Shown here: positions 1 through 6,559 of the stretch, in pieces
Position numbering within the stretch: the stretch's first letter is position 1
How the letters are laid out: the number at the start of each line of letters is the position of its first letter
Notes under the pieces: generated by a model
Databases searched by the model: none
The model's input: only the letters and a program-made list of their open reading frames with translations
What the model was told of the DNA's origin: nothing
Position numbers and translations under genes: made by a program
Assembly (NCBI RefSeq): GCF_020782235.1
Contig: NZ_JAJGNO010000005.1
Location: 248,001-312,000 of the forward strand
Source: Sphingobium naphthae
GTDB lineage: Bacteria; Pseudomonadota; Alphaproteobacteria; Sphingomonadales; Sphingomonadaceae
Direction: 5' to 3'
DNA length: 64,000 nt

Positions 1-332
1 TAGAGCCGCGCCGCGGCTTCGTGCTGCACTCGCTCGACTGGGCCGGACAGGACATGGTTCAGGTGAACCAGCAATGGGGCCTTTCGGGCTCGCTAGATAT
101 ATTGAAGGCGATCGCGCAGCAGCGCGGGCCAAGCCGCTATCTGGTCGCGCTGGGCTATGCGGGGTGGGGTGCGGGTCAGCTGGAAGCGGAAATGACAGGC
201 GAAAGCTGGTTCCTCGCGCCGGGTGACGCGAACCTGCTGTTCGACACGCCGGCGCGGCGTAAATGGGCGGCGATCTTCGCGGCGTCGGGCGTCGATTCGG
301 CCCATCTGGTCGGCGGCGCGGGCTCCGCCTGA
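1..332 (+). CDS. YqgE/AlgH family protein, 3' part (5' end outside window)
   Basis: The frame is open from the first base and ends with TGA at 330-332, so the N-terminal part lies outside the window. The visible part contains GFVLHS near the start, a central SLDIL segment, LVALGYAGWGAGQLEAE and a WF-LAP stretch. These are typical of the C-terminal half of the YqgE/AlgH (DUF179) family. E. coli YqgE is about 187 residues, so roughly 40% is missing here. The family is cytoplasmic and has no agreed biochemical role; the AlgH name comes from alginate regulation in Pseudomonas. A GTG at 21 could be taken as a start, but it sits inside the conserved GFVLHS motif and is internal. The family assignment is confident, the function is not. 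Confidence 0.85.
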   Translation, partial: EPRRGFVLHSLDWAGQDMVQVNQQWGLSGSLDILKAIAQQRGPSRYLVALGYAGWGAGQLEAEMTGESWFLAPGDANLLFDTPARRKWAAIFAASGVDSAHLVGGAGSA

Positions 333-351
333 CCCAGCATCGCCACGCTAC

Positions 352-367
352 ATAAAGAAAACTTTAT
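352..367. promoter_or_regulatory. Perfect inverted repeat in the ahcY leader, candidate operator
   Basis: ATAAAG-AAAA-CTTTAT is a perfect 6-bp inverted repeat with a 4-base spacer in a GC-rich genome. It lies about 100 bases upstream of the ahcY start and 20 bases after the preceding stop codon. Methionine-cycle genes including ahcY are known targets of the ArsR-type repressor SahR in many Proteobacteria, so a SahR-like site is a reasonable guess. I did not compare it with a published motif matrix. Confidence 0.4.
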
Positions 368-469
368 ATCGAGTTGCCTTGCCGCCTGCCCATTGGTAAG
401 GCGCTTCCCATCCCGTCGTCGGATCGGCCGGCGGCGCGCAACTCTGACATCAGCAACGGAGACACGCTC

Positions 470-1882
470 GTGGCCACCGCACCCGCCGCCCAGGCTCAGG
501 ACTATGTGATTGCCGACATCGGCCTTGCCGGCTTCGGCCGCAAGGAAATCGAGATCGCCGAAACCGAAATGCCCGGCCTGATGGCGCTGCGCCAGGAATT
601 TGGCGCGGACAAGCCGCTGAAGGGCGCGCGCATCACCGGTTCGCTGCACATGACCATCCAGACCGCCGTGCTGATCGAGACGCTGGCCGAACTGGGCGCG
701 GAACTGCGCTGGGCCTCGTGCAACATTTTTTCGACCCAGGACCATGCTGCCGCCGCCATCGCCGCGCGCGGCATCCCCGTCTTCGCCGTCAAGGGCGAGA
801 CGCTGGAGGAATATTGGGATTATGTCGTCAAGATCTTCGATTGGGGTCAGGACACGACCTGCAACATGATCCTGGACGATGGCGGCGACGCCACCATGTT
901 CGCGCTGTGGGGCGCGCGGGTCGAAGCCGGTGAAGAGCTGTTCACCCCGACCAACGAGGAAGAGGAAATCTTCGTCGCCACGCTGAAGCGCTTCCTGGCG
1001 GAACGGCCCGGCTATCTGACCCGGACGGTGCAGGCCATCAAGGGCGTGTCAGAAGAAACCACCACCGGCGTGCATCGCCTGTATGAACTGGCGAAGAAGG
1101 GCAAGCTGCCTTTCCCCGCGATCAACGTGAACGACAGCGTCACCAAGTCGAAGTTCGACAATCTCTACGGCTGCAAGGAAAGCCTGGTCGACGCCATCCG
1201 CCGCGCTACCGACGTGATGTTGGCCGGCAAGGTCGCGGTCGTCGCGGGCTTTGGCGACGTCGGCAAGGGTTCGGCCGCTTCGCTGCGCAATGGCGGCGCG
1301 CGCGTGCTGGTGACCGAAGTCGATCCCATCTGCGCGCTGCAGGCCGCGATGGAAGGCTATGAAGTCGTGACGATGGAGGAAGCCGCGCCGCGCGCCGACA
1401 TCTTCGTCACCGCGACCGGCAATGCCGATGTCATCACCATCGATCATATGCGCGCGATGAAAAATATGGCGATCGTCTGCAACATCGGCCATTTCGACAG
1501 CGAGATCCAGATCGCCGCGCTCAACAACCTTAAATGGACCGAGATCAAGCCGCAGGTCGACGAAGTCGAGTTCGCCGACGGCAAGAAGATCATCGTTCTG
1601 GCGAAGGGCCGCCTGGTCAATCTGGGCTGCGCCACCGGCCACCCCAGCTTCGTCATGTCGTCCAGCTTCACCAACCAGGTGCTGGCCCAGATCGAGCTGT
1701 GGACCAAGGCGGACGACTATCAGAATGAAGTCTATGTGCTGCCCAAGCATCTGGACGAAAAGGTCGCCGCGCTGCACCTTGAAAAGCTGGGCGTGAAGCT
1801 CTCGAAGCTCAGCCAGAAGCAGGCCGATTATATCGGCGTGCCGGTGGAAGGGCCCTTCAAGCCCGATCATTACCGCTACTAA
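470..1882 (+). CDS. ahcY: Adenosylhomocysteinase (S-adenosylhomocysteine hydrolase)
   Basis: Cytosolic NAD-dependent enzyme splitting S-adenosylhomocysteine into adenosine and homocysteine, which relieves product inhibition of methyltransferases. The protein is 470 residues, the usual length for bacterial SahH. Visible hallmarks are [16 protein letters not shown] near the N-terminus, the KFDNLYGC block, the dinucleotide-binding loop [10 protein letters not shown] around residues 260-270 and the invariant C-terminal PDHYRY. I placed the start at the GTG at 470, preceded by ACGGAG at 456-461. The frame is open to 374, but the extra 32 residues are not family-like. The gene stands alone, with a palindrome upstream and a terminator-like hairpin after its stop. 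Identification is very secure; the GTG start is a choice. Confidence 0.97.
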   Translation: MATAPAAQAQDYVIADIGLAGFGRKEIEIAETEMPGLMALRQEFGADKPLKGARITGSLHMTIQTAVLIETLAELGAELRWASCNIFSTQDHAAAAIAARGIPVFAVKGETLEEYWDYVVKIFDWGQDTTCNMILDDGGDATMFALWGARVEAGEELFTPTNEEEEIFVATLKRFLAERPGYLTRTVQAIKGVSEETTTGVHRLYELAKKGKLPFPAINVNDSVTKSKFDNLYGCKESLVDAIRRATDVMLAGKVAVVAGFGDVGKGSAASLRNGGARVLVTEVDPICALQAAMEGYEVVTMEEAAPRADIFVTATGNADVITIDHMRAMKNMAIVCNIGHFDSEIQIAALNNLKWTEIKPQVDEVEFADGKKIIVLAKGRLVNLGCATGHPSFVMSSSFTNQVLAQIELWTKADDYQNEVYVLPKHLDEKVAALHLEKLGVKLSKLSQKQADYIGVPVEGPFKPDHYRY

Positions 1883-1890
1883 GAGCGGGA

Positions 1891-1936
1891 CCTGAAAAAG
1901 GGGGAGGCGCCGACGCCTTCGCCTTTTTCGTTCAGG
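1891..1936 (+). terminator. Hairpin after ahcY, likely terminator
   Basis: CCTGAA at 1891-1896 pairs with TTCAGG at 1931-1936. An inner stem AGGCG/CGCCT (1905-1909 with 1914-1918) and an AAAAAGG/CCTTTTT pairing lie inside it. It begins 8 bases after the ahcY stop codon. The T-rich run is in the right arm, not after the stem. Confidence 0.55.
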
Positions 1937-2055
1937 GTTCGGCGCGATGCGCGAATCTTTTGCGCCGCCCGCTTCCCGCTGCGCCCGAACTGGGATAGGT
2001 CGGTCGCGACTATGACAAGGGACGGGCAGGTTCGGCGGATAAGGGGCGGTCGCCT

Positions 2056-4404
2056 ATGACGGCGCTGTCGCCTGTTGCCGCCATCATCTTGGGCGTCGTT
2101 CTGGCGCTCTGGCTGGGCGCTGCGATTTGGGCGCTGATGAGCGGCCAGCGCATGCGGCGCGAAGGCACGCATTCGCAGGGCAGGCTCGATCGGCTGACCG
2201 TGCTGCTCGCCTCCGCGCCTGCCGCTCCGGTCATCGTCCATCCCGATGGCCGGCTGGAAGCCGCCGACCGGCTCGCCAAATGGCTGGGCAAGTCCCGCGC
2301 GCCCAATTTTCTGTCGGAACTCACAGCCGAGGACGGCGGGATCGAGCCGGAGGACGGGCAGGCGCTCGCGCGCGAAATCGCCGCCGCGCAGCGAGCGGGG
2401 AAGAGCTTCGCCTTGCCGATCCGGGGCCTTGGCTCCACCCGCCTGCTGCTCGTGCGCGGCGCGCCGGCCGGGCCCGATCTTGCGGAAAGCGGCGGCGTCG
2501 TTCTGTGGATCTTTGACGCGACCGACAGCCAGGCGGAAATCCAGTCGCTGCGCGCCCAGGTGGAGCAGTTGCGGGAGGCGCTGGAGGCGCTGGCCGGGCT
2601 GGTCGAAGCCGCGCCTTTTCCGATGTGGCATCGCACGCCGGACCTGCGGCTCAGCCTGGTCAACAGCGCCTATGTCCGCGCGGTCGATGCGCAGGATGCG
2701 CGGGATGTCATCACCCAGGGTGTCGAGCTGGTCGAATCGGTGGGCGGCGTGCCACCCGAGGCCGCGGCCGCCGACGCGATGGCGCGCGACGAACTGGTCG
2801 AACGCATGGTGCCCGCCACCATCGATGGGGAACGGCGCATGATGCGCGTGGTCGACGTGCCGCTGGGCGAGGCCGGGATAGCCGGCTATGCGGTCGACCA
2901 GCATGAACTGGAGCAGGCGCGGGTCGAGCGCCGCCGGCTGGAAGCGGCCCAGCGCGATCTGCTCGACCGCCTCTCCGCTGGTGTGGCCCGCTTCGGCTCC
3001 GATCGGACGCTGCGCTTCTGGAACCAGCCCTTCATCAGCCTTTTCGGCCTGCGCCAGGACGCCCTGGCCGACGCGCCATTGTTCGAACGCGTGCTCGACC
3101 AGATGCGCGATGCGCGCCGTCTGCCCGAACATCGCGATTTTCCGGCCTGGCGGGCGGAGCGGCGCGACTGGTTCCTGTCGCCCGAGCCGCTGGAGGAAAA
3201 TTGGCTGCTGCAGGACGGCACGCATCTGCGCGTCTATGCCCAGCCGCTTCCCGATGGCGGATTGCTGCTGATCTTCGAGGATCGCACCGAACAGGTCCAG
3301 CTGTCGAGCGCGCGCGACACGCTGCTGCGCGTGCGCACCGCGACCTTCGACAATCTGTTCGAATCGATCGGCGTGTTCGCGGCCGATGGCCGGCTGCAGA
3401 TGTGGAACAGCCGCTTCCGCACGGTCTGGGGCGCCAGCGAGGAACTGCTCGCCACCCATCCGCGCATCGATGACCTGATGCGTGACGTGCAATCCTGCCT
3501 GGCAAAGCCGCAGCAGAGCAATCTGGTGCGCGAACTGGTGCGCGCCGCGACGCTGGAGCGCAAGCAGCGCATGGGCCATGTCGGCTTCGCCGACGGACGC
3601 ATCTTCGAATTTGCCGCCATCCCGTTGCCGGACGGCAATGCCCTTTTCACGATGCTGGACGTCACCGACAGCCGACGGGTCGAACAGGTGCTGCGCGACC
3701 GCAACGAGGCGCTGGAGCAGGCGGACAAGATCAAGACCGCCTTCGTCACCAACATGAGCTATGAGCTGCGCACGCCGCTCACCACCATTGCCGGTTTCGC
3801 CGAGATGATGAGCGCGGGCTATGCCGGCGCATTGTCGGACTCGGCCAGGGATTATGTCGAGGGCATCCTGCAGAGCACCGGCCGGCTGGCGATGCTGATC
3901 GACAATGTGCTCGACCTGACGCAGAGCGAGGCGGGGACGTTGCCGATCGAGCGGCTGCCGGTCGACCTCGCCTCGCTGGCGCGGGCGCGGGTCGATCGGC
4001 TGCGCGGCGACGCGGCGGCGAAGGGCATGGAGCTGGCGCTGGAACTGGCGCCGACAGTCGGCGTGGTGCGGGGCGATGAACGGCGGATCGGCCAGTGCAT
4101 CGACCATCTGCTCGAAAATGCGCTCAATTATTGCAGCCGCGGCGCGCGCATTCTGCTCCATGGCGACGGTACGGCGGAACAGGCGCGGATCGTCATTTCC
4201 GACAATGGTCCCGGTATTCCCGCCGATCGGCAGCAGGCGATCTTCGAACCGCTGGTCCGCGCCGAGCAGGCCCGCACCGGCGCGAAGGCGGGCATGGGGC
4301 TGCCGCTCGCCCGCCAGCTGGTGCAGGCGCATGGCGGTACGCTGCAGCTCGTGTCGAAGAAGGGGCAGGGCACCATGATCCTGATCGAATTGCCGCGTGG
4401 CTGA
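2056..4404 (+). CDS. divL: DivL-like PAS-domain tyrosine pseudo-histidine kinase
   Basis: A 782-residue sensor kinase-like protein. It has one N-terminal membrane segment (about residues 8-30), a long region of PAS-like repeats, a HisKA-like helix pair and a HATPase_c domain with NALNY, DNGPGIP and GMGLPLARQLV. The phosphorylation-site motif reads MSYELRTPLTTIAGF: Tyr569 (codon 3760-3762) replaces the usual histidine. This substitution and the roughly 770-residue length are the signature of Caulobacter DivL, which regulates CckA-CtrA signalling and works with DivK rather than as a classical kinase. The following genes tsaE-amgK-murU-addBA-trxA also match the alphaproteobacterial divL neighbourhood. 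AAGGGGCGG precedes the ATG. It overlaps tsaE by 8 bases. The role in this organism is inferred from Caulobacter. Confidence 0.88.
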   Translation: MTALSPVAAIILGVVLALWLGAAIWALMSGQRMRREGTHSQGRLDRLTVLLASAPAAPVIVHPDGRLEAADRLAKWLGKSRAPNFLSELTAEDGGIEPEDGQALAREIAAAQRAGKSFALPIRGLGSTRLLLVRGAPAGPDLAESGGVVLWIFDATDSQAEIQSLRAQVEQLREALEALAGLVEAAPFPMWHRTPDLRLSLVNSAYVRAVDAQDARDVITQGVELVESVGGVPPEAAAADAMARDELVERMVPATIDGERRMMRVVDVPLGEAGIAGYAVDQHELEQARVERRRLEAAQRDLLDRLSAGVARFGSDRTLRFWNQPFISLFGLRQDALADAPLFERVLDQMRDARRLPEHRDFPAWRAERRDWFLSPEPLEENWLLQDGTHLRVYAQPLPDGGLLLIFEDRTEQVQLSSARDTLLRVRTATFDNLFESIGVFAADGRLQMWNSRFRTVWGASEELLATHPRIDDLMRDVQSCLAKPQQSNLVRELVRAATLERKQRMGHVGFADGRIFEFAAIPLPDGNALFTMLDVTDSRRVEQVLRDRNEALEQADKIKTAFVTNMSYELRTPLTTIAGFAEMMSAGYAGALSDSARDYVEGILQSTGRLAMLIDNVLDLTQSEAGTLPIERLPVDLASLARARVDRLRGDAAAKGMELALELAPTVGVVRGDERRIGQCIDHLLENALNYCSRGARILLHGDGTAEQARIVISDNGPGIPADRQQAIFEPLVRAEQARTGAKAGMGLPLARQLVQAHGGTLQLVSKKGQGTMILIELPRG

Positions 4405-4855
4405 CCCGGTTTTGGACTTGCCCGATGAAGCGGCGATGCTGGACCTTGGCCGTCGCATCGCGCGGCAGGCGCGGATCGGCGACGTCATCGCGCTGGAAGG
4501 CGGGCTTGGCGCCGGCAAGACGACGCTGGCGCGGGGCTTGCTGGAAGCACTGGGCCTGGAAGGCGAAGCGCCCAGCCCCAGTTTCGCCATCGTCCAGCCC
4601 TATGACGTGCCGGAGGTCAGCCTCCCGGTGACTCATGTCGATCTCTACCGGCTGGACGACGCCGACGAAACGCAGGAACTGGCGCTCGGCGATTATCTGA
4701 TGGACGGGCTGCTCCTGATCGAATGGCCCGATCGGCTGGGCGACGCGCTGTGGCCGCATAGCCTGCGCCTCACCATAGAGATATTGGAGGATGGCGCGCG
4801 ACGCTTGACAGCGGACGTGCCGGAGGCTTGGACGGATCGATGGTCCCAGATTTGA
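4397..4855 (+). CDS. tsaE: tRNA threonylcarbamoyladenosine biosynthesis ATPase TsaE
   Basis: 152-residue P-loop ATPase of the YjeE/TsaE family. It has the Walker A motif GGLGAGKTT around residues 34-42, the family block PSPSFAIVQPY, HVDLYRL, and an acidic ELALGDYL...IEWPDR segment. TsaE powers the TsaB-TsaD complex that installs the threonylcarbamoyl group on A37 of ANN-decoding tRNAs. It begins inside the end of divL and its own end overlaps the next gene, so the three are probably cotranslated. Length matches the family (E. coli 153). Confidence 0.95.
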   Translation: MADPVLDLPDEAAMLDLGRRIARQARIGDVIALEGGLGAGKTTLARGLLEALGLEGEAPSPSFAIVQPYDVPEVSLPVTHVDLYRLDDADETQELALGDYLMDGLLLIEWPDRLGDALWPHSLRLTIEILEDGARRLTADVPEAWTDRWSQI

Positions 4856-5838
4856 TCCCGCCCGCCGCCGCCCCCGCTTTCCTCGCCCAGGCCGGGTGGG
4901 GAGAAGCCGCGATCCTGCCGCTGGCATGCGATGCCTCCTTTCGCCGCTACTTCCGCGTCGTCGGCCGGGAAGGGCAAGCCGTGCTGATGGACGCGCCACC
5001 GCCGCAGGAGGATCCGCGCCCCTTCATCGCCATCGCCGAACGATTGCGGCAGGATGGCTTTGCCGCGCCGCGTATCCTGGCGCGCGACCTGACCCAGGGC
5101 CTGGTCCTGATCGAGGATTTCGGCGACCTGCGGGTCAAGGAGCATCTGGACGTGCATCCGGGCGAGGAATTGTCGGTCTATGCCCGCGCGGTCGATCTGC
5201 TGGCGGAACTGCATCGGCTGCCGCCCGCTGACCTGCCGCCCTATGATCGCGGCGTCTATCAGCGCGAAGTCGGTTTGCTGACCGAATATTATTGCCCGGC
5301 CGTCGACCTCATGGTCGATGTCGACGCCTATGTCGGCGCATGGGATCAGGTGTTGCCGCTGGTCGAGCAGTCGGCCAGCGCGTCGGTCACGGTGCTGCGC
5401 GACTATCATGCCGAAAATATCATGCTGATCGACGATCCGACCTCGCATGGCCTTGGCTTGCTCGATTTCCAGGACGCGCTGATCGGCCATCCCGCCTACG
5501 ACCTCGTCTCGCTGCTGCAGGATGCGCGGCGCGACGTACCGGTGGCGGTGGAGGCGGCCATGCTGGCCCATTATAAGACGATCGCCGCGCCGCCCGCGGA
5601 TTTCGACGCGGTCTATGCCGTGCTCGGGGCTCAGCGCAACGCCAAGATCATCGGCATCTTCACCCGCCTGTGGAAGCGCGACGGCAAGCCGCGCTATCTC
5701 TCCTATCTGCCGCGGATGTGGGGCCTGCTGGAGCGCGACCTTGCACATCCCGCGCTCGCCCCGGTGGCCCAATGGTTCGCGCAGAATATCCCCGCCGAAA
5801 AGCGTCATCAGGCGCTGCAGGCCTTTGCGCTGGCATGA
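4840..5838 (+). CDS. amgK: N-acetylmuramate/N-acetylglucosamine 1-kinase AmgK (aminoglycoside phosphotransferase fold)
   Basis: 332-residue APH-fold kinase. The catalytic loop reads LRDYHAENIM, followed by LLDFQDALIGHPAYDL with the metal-binding aspartate, both typical of the APH/choline kinase superfamily. AmgK phosphorylates MurNAc and GlcNAc at the anomeric position; MurU, encoded next, then forms UDP-MurNAc. This is the peptidoglycan recycling shortcut known from Pseudomonas and Caulobacter that bypasses fosfomycin-sensitive MurA. I chose the ATG at 4840; a TTG at 4828 in frame is possible, but CGGAGG at 4821-4826 is then too close. It overlaps tsaE by 16 bases. The specific name rests on the murU neighbour. 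Confidence 0.88.
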   Translation: MVPDLIPPAAAPAFLAQAGWGEAAILPLACDASFRRYFRVVGREGQAVLMDAPPPQEDPRPFIAIAERLRQDGFAAPRILARDLTQGLVLIEDFGDLRVKEHLDVHPGEELSVYARAVDLLAELHRLPPADLPPYDRGVYQREVGLLTEYYCPAVDLMVDVDAYVGAWDQVLPLVEQSASASVTVLRDYHAENIMLIDDPTSHGLGLLDFQDALIGHPAYDLVSLLQDARRDVPVAVEAAMLAHYKTIAAPPADFDAVYAVLGAQRNAKIIGIFTRLWKRDGKPRYLSYLPRMWGLLERDLAHPALAPVAQWFAQNIPAEKRHQALQAFALA

Positions 5839-5848
5839 GGGCGCGCGC

Positions 5849-6559
5849 ATGATCGACACCGCGATGCTGATGGCGGCGGGCCTTGGCAAGCGGATGCGGC
5901 CGCTTACCGCGACGCGACCCAAGCCGCTGGTCAAGGTGGCGGGCAAGCCGCTGATGGATCATGCGCTCGACCGGCTGGAGGCCGGCGGCGTGCGCAAGGT
6001 GGTGGTCAATGTCCATTATCTCGCCGACACGGTCGAAGCGCATCTCAAGGCGCGGCGGTGCGGGCTGGAATTCACCGTGTCCGACGAACGCGCGAAGCTG
6101 CTGGAGACGGGCGGCGGCCTGATGCAGGCAAAGCCGCTGCTGGGCGACGAGCCTTTCTTCTGCGTCAACAGCGACAATTTCTGGATCGACGGCCCGGCCG
6201 AAACCTTCGCCATGATGCGCCGCGTCTGGGACCCGGAGCGGATGGACGCGCTGCTGCTGCTCGTCCCGCAGGCGCGCGCCTACTGCCACAGCGGCATGGG
6301 CGACTTCCGGATGGACGCCAATGGCCGCCTGACCCGGCGCAAGCAGGGGCATGTTGCGCCCTTCGTCTATATCGGCATCCAGATTCTTTCGCCGACGCTG
6401 CTGGTCGATCCGCCCGGCGACGTCTTTTCGACCAACATCTTCTGGAACCGCGCGATCGCGGCAGGGCGCCTCTATGGCGTGTCGCACCAGGGGCTGTGGT
6501 TCGATGTCGGCACGCCAGCGGCGATCCCCGTCGTGGAGTCGATGCTCGCCCATGGGTGA
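5849..6559 (+). CDS. murU: N-acetylmuramate alpha-1-phosphate uridylyltransferase MurU
   Basis: 236-residue sugar-phosphate nucleotidyltransferase. The N-terminus carries the signature AAGLGKRMRPLT..RPKPLVKVAGKPL, followed by ETGGGL and a NSDNFW metal-binding segment. The C-terminus has WFDVGTPAA. The short length without a C-terminal beta-helix fits MurU rather than GlmU or RmlA. It makes UDP-MurNAc from MurNAc-1-phosphate provided by AmgK. The start is the ATG at 5849, 10 bases after amgK; the same frame is open further upstream but overlaps amgK. The stop overlaps addB (ATGGGTGA). Confidence 0.92.
   Translation: MIDTAMLMAAGLGKRMRPLTATRPKPLVKVAGKPLMDHALDRLEAGGVRKVVVNVHYLADTVEAHLKARRCGLEFTVSDERAKLLETGGGLMQAKPLLGDEPFFCVNSDNFWIDGPAETFAMMRRVWDPERMDALLLLVPQARAYCHSGMGDFRMDANGRLTRRKQGHVAPFVYIGIQILSPTLLVDPPGDVFSTNIFWNRAIAAGRLYGVSHQGLWFDVGTPAAIPVVESMLAHG

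Noticed and set aside
370-469. SAM or SAH riboswitch in the ahcY leader
   Set aside because: No conserved core of a known class was recognised by eye, so only the palindrome is reported. An Rfam scan would settle it.
1879-4590. 903-codon minus-strand open frame antisense to divL
   Set aside because: It has no domain resemblance, and divL on the plus strand shows clear PAS and kinase motifs. Long antisense frames are expected from the high-GC codon bias here.
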